Assembly: GCA_964383855.1 (NCBI GenBank)
Contig: CAYLIP010000063.1
Location: forward strand, 1-13,835
DNA: 13,835 bases
DNA from: CAZHAC01 sp964383855
GTDB lineage: Bacteria > Chloroflexota > Dormibacteria > Dormibacterales > Dormibacteraceae
Direction of reading: 5' to 3'
The translations under genes were made by a program, and so were the position numbers. Below, piece by piece: positions 1 through 6,810 of the stretch (its first letter is position 1; every line of letters starts with the position of its first letter). The notes under the pieces are model-generated. The model saw only the letters and a program-made list of their open reading frames with translations, did not search any database and was not told the origin of the DNA.

Positions 1-119
1 CCGCTGGTGATCAGGTTGCGCCGGATGTTGTCGAGCCACAGGCTCTGCCCCTCTCGCTGCAGGAGGGCGATCGGGCTGCCATTGCCGCCGCTGTTCCGCT
101 TCCCGTTCCTGACCGCCAT
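1..119 (-). CDS. tal: Transaldolase, N-terminal fragment (runs off the left edge)
   Basis: Only the first 39 codons lie in the window. Reading leftward from ATG at 119, a low-complexity Gly/Asn/Ser start is followed by GQSLWLDNIRRNLITSG at about residues 24-40. This matches the conserved N-terminus of the TalA/TalB-like transaldolases (GQS-W-D-IRR-L--SG). The enzyme moves a dihydroxyacetone unit between sugar phosphates in the non-oxidative pentose phosphate pathway, in the cytoplasm. The catalytic lysine is not in the window. The stop of transketolase (TAG at 125-123) is directly followed by GTG (122) and ATG (119) in the same frame, so translation is probably coupled. GTG at 122 is an equally possible start and would add one residue. 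Identification is firm despite the short length because of the motif and the neighbouring transketolase gene. Confidence 0.88.
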   Translation of the reverse strand, partial: MAVRNGKRNSGGNGSPIALLQREGQSLWLDNIRRNLITS

Positions 120-122
120 CAC

Positions 123-2000
123 CTAGGCCCCGACCAACCGGCGCGCGGCGGCGGCGATCTGGCCGGCGGAGATCCCGGCGGCCTCCATCAGCTCCTGGGG
201 CGTGCCCGAACTCGGGAGCGAGCCCACCGCGCACTGCAACACCTGGGGCGGATCCGGCTCCGAGGCCAAAGCTTCGAGGACGGCGGCGAAAAGGCCGCCC
301 TGAGGGTAGTGGTCCTCGGCCACCACCAGCCGGCCGCCGGTGTCGGCGCTGGCGGCGACCAGGGTGTCCACGTCGACCGGCTTCACCGAGTAGAGATCGA
401 TCACCCTCGCCTCGATGCCGCCGGCCGAGAGCTCCTCGGCGGCGGCCAGGCAGTTGTGAAGCGTGACTCCGGCGCCGATCAGCGCCACCTGCGGCTGGGA
501 GGGGTCGCGGACCACCTTGGCCCCCCCCACCTCGAAGGTCTCCTGGGCTTCGTAGAGGACCGGGTAGGCGCCCCGCGTTGTGCGCATGTAGACGATCCCC
601 GGGGTCGAGGCCATGACCTCGACCAGGCGGGCGGTCGAGTTGCCGTCGCTCGGGTAGAGGACGACCGAACCGTTGACCGCGCGCATCGCGGCCAGGTCCT
701 CGAGTGCCATCTGGGAGGGACCGTCCTGGCCGATCTCGACCCCGGCATGCGAGCCGGCGAGCTTGATGTCGACCTCTGAGATGCCGGCCATGCGGATGAA
801 GTCGTAGGCGCGGCTGAAGAAGGCGGCGAAGGTCGAGGCGAAGGGCTTGTAGCCGCGCACGGCCAGCCCGACGGCGGTCGCCGTCATCTGCTGCTCGGCN
901 NNNNNNNNNATGAACATCTCGAAGAAGCGATCCGGGAACGCGTCGCCGAACTCCTCCGAGTACGTCGAATTGGACACCTCGCCGTCGGTCGCCACCACCG
1001 CGGGGTCGGCCCCGAGCGCCTTCAGGGCGTCGCCGTAAGCCTTGCGCGTGGCCACCTTGTCGCCCCGCTGGTAGACGGGCAGCCGGATCTCGCCCCCCGG
1101 CCTGCCGAGCTGTGCCGGCTCTCCGGGCTCTGGCTTGGCCGTCTCGACGACCAGGTCGCGCCGGCCGCCCAGCTCGCGGATGGCGCGCTCGGCCATGTCC
1201 GGCGGCAGCGGCTTACCGTGCCAGCCCTCCTTGTTCTCGACCTCGCTGAAGCCTTTGCCCTTGAGCGTGCGCGCGATCACCACCACCGGCCGGCCGGTGG
1301 CCGCCCTCGCCTCTGCGAGCGCCCGGTCGATCTCGGAGACGTCGTGCCCGTCGATCACGATCGGGTGGCAGCCGAAGGCCTCCACCCGCCGCGCGTAGGC
1401 CTCGGTGTCCCAGCCCAGCTCGGTCTCGCCGCGCTGGCCCAGCCGGTTCACGTCGAAGATCGCGGTCAGGTTGGAGAGCCCGTAGTGCCCGGCCTTGTCG
1501 AGGGCCTCCCAGACCGAGCCCTCGGCCAGCTCCGAGTCGCCGCAGAGGGTCCAGACGTGGTACGGCAGCTTGTCGAGGTACTTGCCGGCAAGCGCGATGC
1601 CAACCGCGATCGGCAGGCCCTGACCCAGCGACCCGGTGGCCACGTCGACCCAGGGGATGACCGGCGTCGGGTGCCCCTGGAGGCGCGAGCCGAACTTTCG
1701 GAAGGTCATCAGCTCCTCGTCGCTGATGGCCCCGGCCGCCTTGAACATCGCGTAGCAGAGCGGCGAGGCATGTCCCTTCGAGAAGACCAGGTGGTCGTTG
1801 TTCGCCTCCTCGGGGTCGTTCCAGTCGTAGTGGAGGTGGCGGGCGACCAGCACCGCGATCAGGTCGGCGGCCGACATCGAAGACGTCGGGTGTCCGGAAC
1901 CGGCCTCCGTGCTGCAGCGGATGGAATCGACCCGGAGCTGCTGGCCGAGGTCGGTCAGAAAGTCGACGTCCTGCTTCTCAAGGGTTGCTGCGAGAGCCAT
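123..2000 (-). CDS. tkt: Transketolase, single-chain
   Basis: This thiamine-diphosphate enzyme moves two-carbon units between ketose and aldose phosphates in the pentose phosphate pathway. About 625 residues are encoded as sequenced, the size of the vertebrate-like short single-chain form. The N-terminal ThDP domain shows GSGHP (34-38), KGHAS (75-79), GSLGQGLP (123-130), the cofactor motif GDSELAEGSVWEA (154-166) and the following N185. The second domain carries AEQQM, with the catalytic Glu, just after the N run, and a C-terminal domain follows (GAGVTLHNCLAAA; EDHYPQGG). GDS in place of GDG also occurs, as I recall, in bacterial members of this subfamily. The start at 2000 is chosen for the strong GGGAGGTGAC immediately upstream and because family similarity begins there. 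The reading frame stays open further upstream only because of high GC. It lies 13 nt after the kinase gene and abuts transaldolase. The sequence is interrupted by 900-909. Confidence 0.95.
   Translation of the reverse strand: MALAATLEKQDVDFLTDLGQQLRVDSIRCSTEAGSGHPTSSMSAADLIAVLVARHLHYDWNDPEEANNDHLVFSKGHASPLCYAMFKAAGAISDEELMTFRKFGSRLQGHPTPVIPWVDVATGSLGQGLPIAVGIALAGKYLDKLPYHVWTLCGDSELAEGSVWEALDKAGHYGLSNLTAIFDVNRLGQRGETELGWDTEAYARRVEAFGCHPIVIDGHDVSEIDRALAEARAATGRPVVVIARTLKGKGFSEVENKEGWHGKPLPPDMAERAIRELGGRRDLVVETAKPEPGEPAQLGRPGGEIRLPVYQRGDKVATRKAYGDALKALGADPAVVATDGEVSNSTYSEEFGDAFPDRFFEMFXXXXAEQQMTATAVGLAVRGYKPFASTFAAFFSRAYDFIRMAGISEVDIKLAGSHAGVEIGQDGPSQMALEDLAAMRAVNGSVVLYPSDGNSTARLVEVMASTPGIVYMRTTRGAYPVLYEAQETFEVGGAKVVRDPSQPQVALIGAGVTLHNCLAAAEELSAGGIEARVIDLYSVKPVDVDTLVAASADTGGRLVVAEDHYPQGGLFAAVLEALASEPDPPQVLQCAVGSLPSSGTPQELMEAAGISAGQIAAAARRLVGA
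900..909. other. Run of 10 N (assembly gap) inside transketolase
   Basis: Ten consecutive N interrupt the transketolase frame. Both flanks translate in the same frame: FFEMF plus the two bases AT before the gap, and AEQQM after it. Transketolases of this type read F-I-A-E-Q across this point, so the real missing sequence is probably a single base completing an ATN isoleucine codon. In that case the 10 N are a placeholder rather than a measured length; 10 and 1 differ by a multiple of three, so the frame is kept either way. Confidence 0.95.
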
Positions 2001-2003
2001 GTC

Positions 2004-2009
2004 ACCTCC
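2004..2009 (-). promoter_or_regulatory. Strong Shine-Dalgarno site for transketolase
   Basis: Read on the minus strand, GGAGGT lies four to five bases before the ATG at 2000, in the 13-nt spacer between the kinase stop codon and transketolase. It is the best ribosome binding site in this operon and decides the transketolase start against the in-frame ATG at 2012, which lies upstream of the site itself. Confidence 0.75.
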
Positions 2010-2013
2010 CATT

Positions 2014-3498
2014 TCACCGCTTCCGGCCCCGGAGCCGCATGTGCGCGGGCGCCCCCGCATCGACCAGGCGGTCGACGACCAGCGCCTGGTACAGGCGCTC
2101 CTGCCTTCCCATCTCGGCCGCGTACACCCGGTGGGCCGCGGGGTCTGGGGAAAAGGTACCCCCGGCCGGGAGCCGGCGTCGGATCCTGACTCCCAGGTGC
2201 TCGAGCGCGAGCAGCGCGGCCCCCCGGCTCGAGCTCTCCTCGTACCGGCTGCGCCGGACCGGCTTGCCCACGCAGTCGGCGAGGATCTGCATCCAGGAGC
2301 GGCTGGAGAGCAGCGCCACGCCGCTCGCGACCAGCCGCTCCGCACCCGGCGCGGCCTGGTCCAGGCGCCCGTCGACGCCGGCGATGCTGAGAGCGATGCC
2401 CTCCATGCCCGCGCGCATGATGTCGGCGGCCGTGGTCGCAAGCGTCAGCCCCGCGATCGCCCCCGTGGCGCGCGCCGCAAAGCCGGGGCTGCGCTCACCG
2501 GCCAGCAGGGGCAGAAAGACCAGGCCGTGGCCGGCGGGCGGCATGCGCGCCACCCGCCTCTCCAGCTGCTCGGCCGAGGCCCGGAAGTTGTCGAGCACCC
2601 AGGCATGGAGATTGCCGCCGTTGCTGAACGAGCCGCCCAGGATGTACCTGCGGCCGTCCAGCCGGTAGCACCAGAGTCCCTCCGGCAGGCGCCTCGGCAG
2701 CGTCTCGGTCATGACCCGGATGGCGGCCGAGGTGCCGATCGTGACCGCGCGCTGCGAGGGGTCGACGCAGTCACTCCCGAGGTTGGCGAGCGCGCCATCG
2801 CCGGCCGCCGGCACCAGGCGAGCGCCGGCCAGCGGCGGCCACCGGCGAGCCAGCCGCGGCGCCAGCCGGCGGGGCTCGTCGGCGATCTCCGGCAGCTGCT
2901 CGGGGCGCAGCCCCAGCAGGTCCAGCATCTCGGCGTCCCAGCCGGGCCTCCGGAGCCGGCAGATGCCGGTCGCCGAGGCCATCGACAGGGAGGTGGTGAA
3001 GTCGCCGCACCAGCGCTCGAGCAGGAGATCTCCGAAGCTGCACCAGCGCTCGGCGCTGGCGGCGCCCGCCCACGCCAGCTTGGCCGGCCAGTAGCTGGGA
3101 TGGATCGGGCATCCGGTCCGCTGCCGGATCTCCGAAGCGTCCGGGCGGCGGGCCAGCTCCTCGGCCTGGCGATGGCTGCGGGAGTCCGACCAGAGCAGCA
3201 GCGGGGTCGCCGGCCGCCCGCCTCTGAGGCCGAGCAGGCCGTGCCAGAAGGTCGAGATGCCAACCGCGGCCACCTGCTGCCGGCATCCGCGGAGGACGTC
3301 GTCGACCGCCCGCTCGGTCAGGCGCAACAGCTGCTCGGCGGACACCTCGGCGGTGCCGTCGGCCTTCACGTCTGGGACGTAGGGGTGGTGCGAGGCGGAG
3401 CCCTCGACGGGCGCGCCGCCACCGTCGTGAAGGAGGGCGCGCACCGACGAGGTGCCCACGTCCAGGGCCAGGACCAGCGGCTCTCTCAGTCGAGCCAA
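2014..3498 (-). CDS. FGGY-family carbohydrate kinase, gluconokinase-like
   Basis: The 494-residue protein is full length for an FGGY sugar kinase, which uses ATP to phosphorylate a sugar or sugar acid in the cytoplasm. The N-terminal half has the first phosphate-binding loop LALDVGTSSVRALLHD (10-25) and GISTFWHGLLGL (80-91). It also has LLWSDSRS (101-108) and TGCPIHPSYWPAK (128-140). The likely catalytic base is D234 in AAGDGALANLG, and the C-terminal ATPase half opens with TIGTSAAIR (253-261). The FWHGLLG, WSDSRS and HPSYWPAK segments recall FGGY gluconokinases more than xylulokinases, so gluconate is my best guess; xylulose or another sugar is not excluded. The first codon is TTG at 3498, with GAAGAG a few bases upstream. 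It overlaps the mannosidase end by 13 nt, pointing to coupled translation. No later start preserves the phosphate loop. Confidence 0.85.
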   Translation of the reverse strand: MARLREPLVLALDVGTSSVRALLHDGGGAPVEGSASHHPYVPDVKADGTAEVSAEQLLRLTERAVDDVLRGCRQQVAAVGISTFWHGLLGLRGGRPATPLLLWSDSRSHRQAEELARRPDASEIRQRTGCPIHPSYWPAKLAWAGAASAERWCSFGDLLLERWCGDFTTSLSMASATGICRLRRPGWDAEMLDLLGLRPEQLPEIADEPRRLAPRLARRWPPLAGARLVPAAGDGALANLGSDCVDPSQRAVTIGTSAAIRVMTETLPRRLPEGLWCYRLDGRRYILGGSFSNGGNLHAWVLDNFRASAEQLERRVARMPPAGHGLVFLPLLAGERSPGFAARATGAIAGLTLATTAADIMRAGMEGIALSIAGVDGRLDQAAPGAERLVASGVALLSSRSWMQILADCVGKPVRRSRYEESSSRGAALLALEHLGVRIRRRLPAGGTFSPDPAAHRVYAAEMGRQERLYQALVVDRLVDAGAPAHMRLRGRKR

Positions 3499-5444
3499 CG
3501 CTCTTCGATGCCGAAGGTCTCGCTCGACCAGGTCCGGAGCTGGGCCCGGACACCGACCCTGCGGAGCGCGCTCAGGAAGGCGCCCTCGGGGAGCGCCTGG
3601 AAGGGCCGGAGAGCCGCCGCCGGAGCCGGCACCAGCGGGTGCGCGCTCACCTCGTGCAGGCGCGCCGCTTCCTGCCAGCGGTCGGCGTCGGCGATGGCGA
3701 TGGCGTACTCATGGACGCCCAGCATCTGGGCGCCGGGCGTGAGCAGCGTGGGGCCGGCCGGCCCCGGCCGGTTCTCCAGGTCGGGTCGGGAAAGCCAGCC
3801 CACGCTGCGGATCAGGGTGATCGCGATGCCGTCCGGCAGCAGCTCGTACTCGAAGGGGCCGCCCAGCGAGACCGCGCGGCCCCCGCTCAGCACCCAGCCG
3901 CGCGCGGGGTCGGTCCTGAGGTCGTATTCAGCTCCCGCCTCGCTGCCCGGCTTTCGGTAGGGCCGGTGCACGGCGCCGAAAGCCACGCCCGCCCATGCCC
4001 CGTCCACGGTGTCGCAGGGGATCACCAGGCGGACCCGGCGGTCGCCGGAGCGGTTGTCGAGCGCCAGCCGCAGCTCGATGTAGCCCTCGCTGTGGCGCCG
4101 TGCCACCGCCCCGCCGGGCAGGGGCGCCCGGCGAGGCTGGGCGCCGGGCGGTGGATCGAACGTGTACTCGTCGCCACGGTCTTCGATCTCCTCCAGCTCG
4201 AGTCCCAGGGAGCCCACGTCGAGTGGCTGTGGCGGCGGGCCCCCGGCCGGGCCGGCGCCGAGCGGGGGCACGCCCAGCCGGGGAAACGGGCTCGGGTTGA
4301 AACTGGCCGCCATTCCGGCCTCAGCTCGGGACTCGCCCAGCCCCGCCCACAGGCGGTCGGCCACCGCCGCCGCCCGCTCGAGCCGCTGCGCGGCCTGCTC
4401 GTGGACCTGGTCGATCGAGCACCCGCAGATGCTGTCGTGGGCGCTGTTCAGGATCAGCTGCCGCCAGGCATAGGCGAGTTCACGGGCCGGCCAGGGCCGG
4501 CCGGAGAGCGTCCAGGCCGGCTCGACATAGCGCTCCAGCCGGCGCTCCACAGCGGCGTGCCGCAGCTTGAGCGGAAAGCGCGCCGAGAGCGTGCCCTTGA
4601 GCACGAAGGAGGTGGCCGCGGAGTGCAGCTCCCCGGCGATCCGGCCCCGCGCCGGCGGCCGGGCGGCCGCGTACTCCTCCAGGGTGGAGATGGCGGCGGG
4701 GCCCGCCGTGGCCGCCTCCTCCAGCCCCGCCGACAGCCCGACCGGCACGGGCAGGTGATCGTCGCCGGTCATCACCAGCCAGGGGCCATCCGGGTTGTGC
4801 TCACGCTGCCAGCCCACCTCTTCGCCCAGCCGCCGAGCCAGCTCGGGAGCCGCCACCGGCATCTCCCGGCCGTGCCCGTATCCCCGGCGCATGTGCACGA
4901 CCTCGACCTCCGAGCCATCCAGACCGGCCCAGGTGAAGACGCTGGCGCCGATCTCCGCCGGCACCCCCCGCCAGAGCACCGCGACCTCGATCCCTAACCG
5001 CCTCAGGATCTGGGGCAGCTGAGCCGTGTGCCCGAACTGGTCGGGCACGTAGCCGACCAGCATCGGCCGCGCGCGCGGCGCCCAGGCCCGGGCTCGCGCC
5101 AGCCCGAGCTCCAGGTTTCGGAGCAGGGACTCGCCGCTCACCAGGTGCTCGTCGGGCAGCGTGTACCAGGGACCGAGCGAGACACGCCCGGCCTCGGCGG
5201 CGGCCCGGAGTGCCGCCGCATGCCAGGGACGGACCTCCAGGTAGTCGTCCACCACGGCCATCTGGCCGTCGAGGTGGAAGCGAAGCCGCGGCTCCCGGTC
5301 GAGGGTTCGCAGGAGCGTGTCCATGAGGCCCGCGAGCCGGCGCCGGTAGACCGCAAAGGGCAGGTACCACTCGCGATCCCAGTGCGTGTGCGGCACGACA
5401 TGGACCCTGGGCCCGGTCACCGGAGACCGGATCGCAGAAGGCAC
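3486..5444 (-). CDS. GH38 alpha-mannosidase-like glycoside hydrolase, short form
   Basis: Family 38 enzymes cleave alpha-mannosides by a zinc-dependent retaining mechanism. The metal site HTHWDREWY is at 19-27 (H19/H21-x-D23). GPWYTLPDEHLVSGESLLRN follows at 91-110. The presumed nucleophile D135 sits in GYVPDQFGHTAQLPQIL, and the second metal and helical-bundle motif NSAHDSICGCSIDQVH is at 333-348. The order and spacing resemble E. coli MngB, a mannosylglycerate hydrolase, but the substrate cannot be read from sequence. At 652 residues it is clearly shorter than the usual 800-1000 and ends within the C-terminal beta-rich part, so part of that region seems absent. No signal peptide is evident, suggesting a cytoplasmic enzyme. 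The start is GTG at 5444, four bases after the upstream gene's stop, without a clear Shine-Dalgarno; GTG at 5420 is an alternative that still keeps the metal motif. Confidence 0.88.
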   Translation of the reverse strand: MPSAIRSPVTGPRVHVVPHTHWDREWYLPFAVYRRRLAGLMDTLLRTLDREPRLRFHLDGQMAVVDDYLEVRPWHAAALRAAAEAGRVSLGPWYTLPDEHLVSGESLLRNLELGLARARAWAPRARPMLVGYVPDQFGHTAQLPQILRRLGIEVAVLWRGVPAEIGASVFTWAGLDGSEVEVVHMRRGYGHGREMPVAAPELARRLGEEVGWQREHNPDGPWLVMTGDDHLPVPVGLSAGLEEAATAGPAAISTLEEYAAARPPARGRIAGELHSAATSFVLKGTLSARFPLKLRHAAVERRLERYVEPAWTLSGRPWPARELAYAWRQLILNSAHDSICGCSIDQVHEQAAQRLERAAAVADRLWAGLGESRAEAGMAASFNPSPFPRLGVPPLGAGPAGGPPPQPLDVGSLGLELEEIEDRGDEYTFDPPPGAQPRRAPLPGGAVARRHSEGYIELRLALDNRSGDRRVRLVIPCDTVDGAWAGVAFGAVHRPYRKPGSEAGAEYDLRTDPARGWVLSGGRAVSLGGPFEYELLPDGIAITLIRSVGWLSRPDLENRPGPAGPTLLTPGAQMLGVHEYAIAIADADRWQEAARLHEVSAHPLVPAPAAALRPFQALPEGAFLSALRRVGVRAQLRTWSSETFGIEERWLD

Positions 5445-5448
5445 CCGG

Positions 5449-6783
5449 TTATTGTGTCGGGGGCGGCGGCGTGGTGTTGGGGGCGCCGGAGGGCACCGCG
5501 CCGGGCTGGGTCGGACTCGTCGAGCCCAGCGGCCGGTCGAGGGTCTTCCGGTCGTTCTGGAAGCGCTCGTTGAGCCGCGCGATCTGGGCGGCGTCCGGCT
5601 TCATGCCGTTGGTGGTGAGCAGCCTCTCCAGCGGGTCGACGGGTTGGGAAGCCTGCTGCAGGTAGGACTCGCGGGCGCGCTTCCAGCCGGTGTCGTGCTT
5701 GCGGAGGCCGCCCAGGTCGGCCGCCGCCACCCGCAGCGAGTCGTAGCGGTCGGCCATCGCCTGGACCGCTCGTGAGCCGTGCCGAGTCGCCGCCTCGGTC
5801 TCCGCCTCCCGAACCCGCTCCTCGGACAGCTTGACCTCGAGATTGGCGTGTTGGACGCGGTCGAACGTGAGCGCGAGGAGGATCCTCTCGTCGAGCCGCT
5901 TCAGCGGGTAGATGGCCGAGCTCGGCGTCGAGAAGTCGGCCGCAAAGGCGAGCACGGCGCCGGCGACCACGGCCAGGATCGCGGCCAGGATGAGCGCGGC
6001 CCCGGTCCCGATCGGGTTGGCCCGGGGACGCGGCCTTCGCCCCGGCACCGCCGCCGGCGTGTGGTGGCGGTGGACCCACTGCGCCCGGCGCGCCTCGGTC
6101 GCCGCCAGGAAGTGGTTGCGGACCCGGGCCTTGACCTCGGGCGGGGCCGGCTGCGCGGGCAGCGAGACCAGGTTGGCGGCGGCGGCCAGCAGCGGACCCG
6201 ACTCGGAGAGCGCGGGCGCCAGCTGGGCGGCCTCGGCCGCCGGCGCGCCGTCGAGCAGGCGATCGAGGGCGGCATCGAGCTGCCTCAGGGCCGCCGGCAG
6301 CGCAAAGCTGAGGCCGGAGGAGGCGCCCCGGAGTGCTCGCAGCGCCGCCACCTCGGAGCCCAGCACCGACGCCGGGCGGCGCGCGGTGGCGGTCGCGATC
6401 TGCGCCGGGCTGAGCCCGGCCACCAGGCGCAGGGTGATCGCCTCATGTTCGGCGGCGGGCAGGCGGGCGATCGACTCGCGGACGCCGTGTGCGGCAAACC
6501 GCGCCCGGGGCAGGCGGCGCGCGGCTTCCTCGGCCAGCGCCAGGATCATGGCGGTGGCACCGGCGGCGTCCCCTTCGAAGTCATGGAGGCGGTCGATCCA
6601 GCGGGTGAAGGCGGACTCGGTGATCTCCTCGGCGGTGGCATGATCGCCGGACAGCGCATGGGCGAACTCGAAGACATCGTCGAAGGCGCGGTCGAAGACC
6701 TCGGCCAGGGCGTCGTGCTGAAAGCTCCGCGCCCGGGCGAACAGCTGTGGTGAGGCGGCCGCGGGCGTCTTTGGCTGTTCCAT
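5449..6783 (-). CDS. Membrane-tethered sigma-like protein fused to DUF5667-type domain
   Basis: The 444-residue protein looks like a fusion. Residues 26-72 resemble sigma-70 region 2 (AEVFDRAFDDVFEFAHALSG, then HATAEEITESAFTRW). The usual tryptophan- and arginine-rich promoter-contacting part that should follow is weak (AMILALAEEAARRLPRARF). Residues 105-152 resemble region 4 with a helix-turn-helix (LPAAEHEAITLRLVAGLSPAQIATATARR). Residues 165-235 resemble the cytoplasmic N-terminal part of DUF5667 proteins. A single transmembrane helix spans about 259-282. The outer part, with SAIYPLKRLDERILLALTFD (289-308), carries the DUF5667 signature and charged helices, and ends in a Pro/Thr-rich tail. 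I infer a membrane-bound sigma-like regulator, perhaps released by proteolysis or acting as a decoy; this is untested. ATG at 6783 has GGTGG upstream. Its stop lies four bases before the mannosidase start, so it heads the sugar operon. Confidence 0.75.
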   Translation of the reverse strand: MEQPKTPAAASPQLFARARSFQHDALAEVFDRAFDDVFEFAHALSGDHATAEEITESAFTRWIDRLHDFEGDAAGATAMILALAEEAARRLPRARFAAHGVRESIARLPAAEHEAITLRLVAGLSPAQIATATARRPASVLGSEVAALRALRGASSGLSFALPAALRQLDAALDRLLDGAPAAEAAQLAPALSESGPLLAAAANLVSLPAQPAPPEVKARVRNHFLAATEARRAQWVHRHHTPAAVPGRRPRPRANPIGTGAALILAAILAVVAGAVLAFAADFSTPSSAIYPLKRLDERILLALTFDRVQHANLEVKLSEERVREAETEAATRHGSRAVQAMADRYDSLRVAAADLGGLRKHDTGWKRARESYLQQASQPVDPLERLLTTNGMKPDAAQIARLNERFQNDRKTLDRPLGSTSPTQPGAVPSGAPNTTPPPPTQ

Positions 6784-6795
6784 TGAACCACCAAG

Positions 6796-6803
6796 ACTAT
6801 AAG
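6796..6803. promoter_or_regulatory. Possible overlapping divergent -10 elements
   Basis: The 27 bp between the start codons of the sigma-like gene (6783, minus) and the cysteine peptidase-like gene (6811, plus) form an AT-rich island. On the plus strand TATAAG lies at 6798-6803, about seven bases before the GTG, which would give a leaderless transcript. On the minus strand TATAGT (complement of 6796-6801) lies about 12 bases before the ATG. No convincing -35 hexamer is seen for either, so this is tentative. Confidence 0.35.
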
Positions 6804-6810
6804 GTTTTTC

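Noticed and set aside
2001..2441. N-terminal extension of transketolase
   Set aside because: The extension translates a shifted frame of the kinase gene, and a strong Shine-Dalgarno fixes the start at 2000.
1909..3960. Long plus-strand open frame opposite the kinase and transketolase genes
   Set aside because: It has no recognisable domain, is Arg/Pro/Gly/Ala-rich as expected for antisense of a high-GC gene, and lies opposite well-identified genes.
6783..6803. TTGAAC (6783-6788) with TATAAG (6798-6803) as a full promoter
   Set aside because: The spacer is only nine bases, far from the 16-18 needed.
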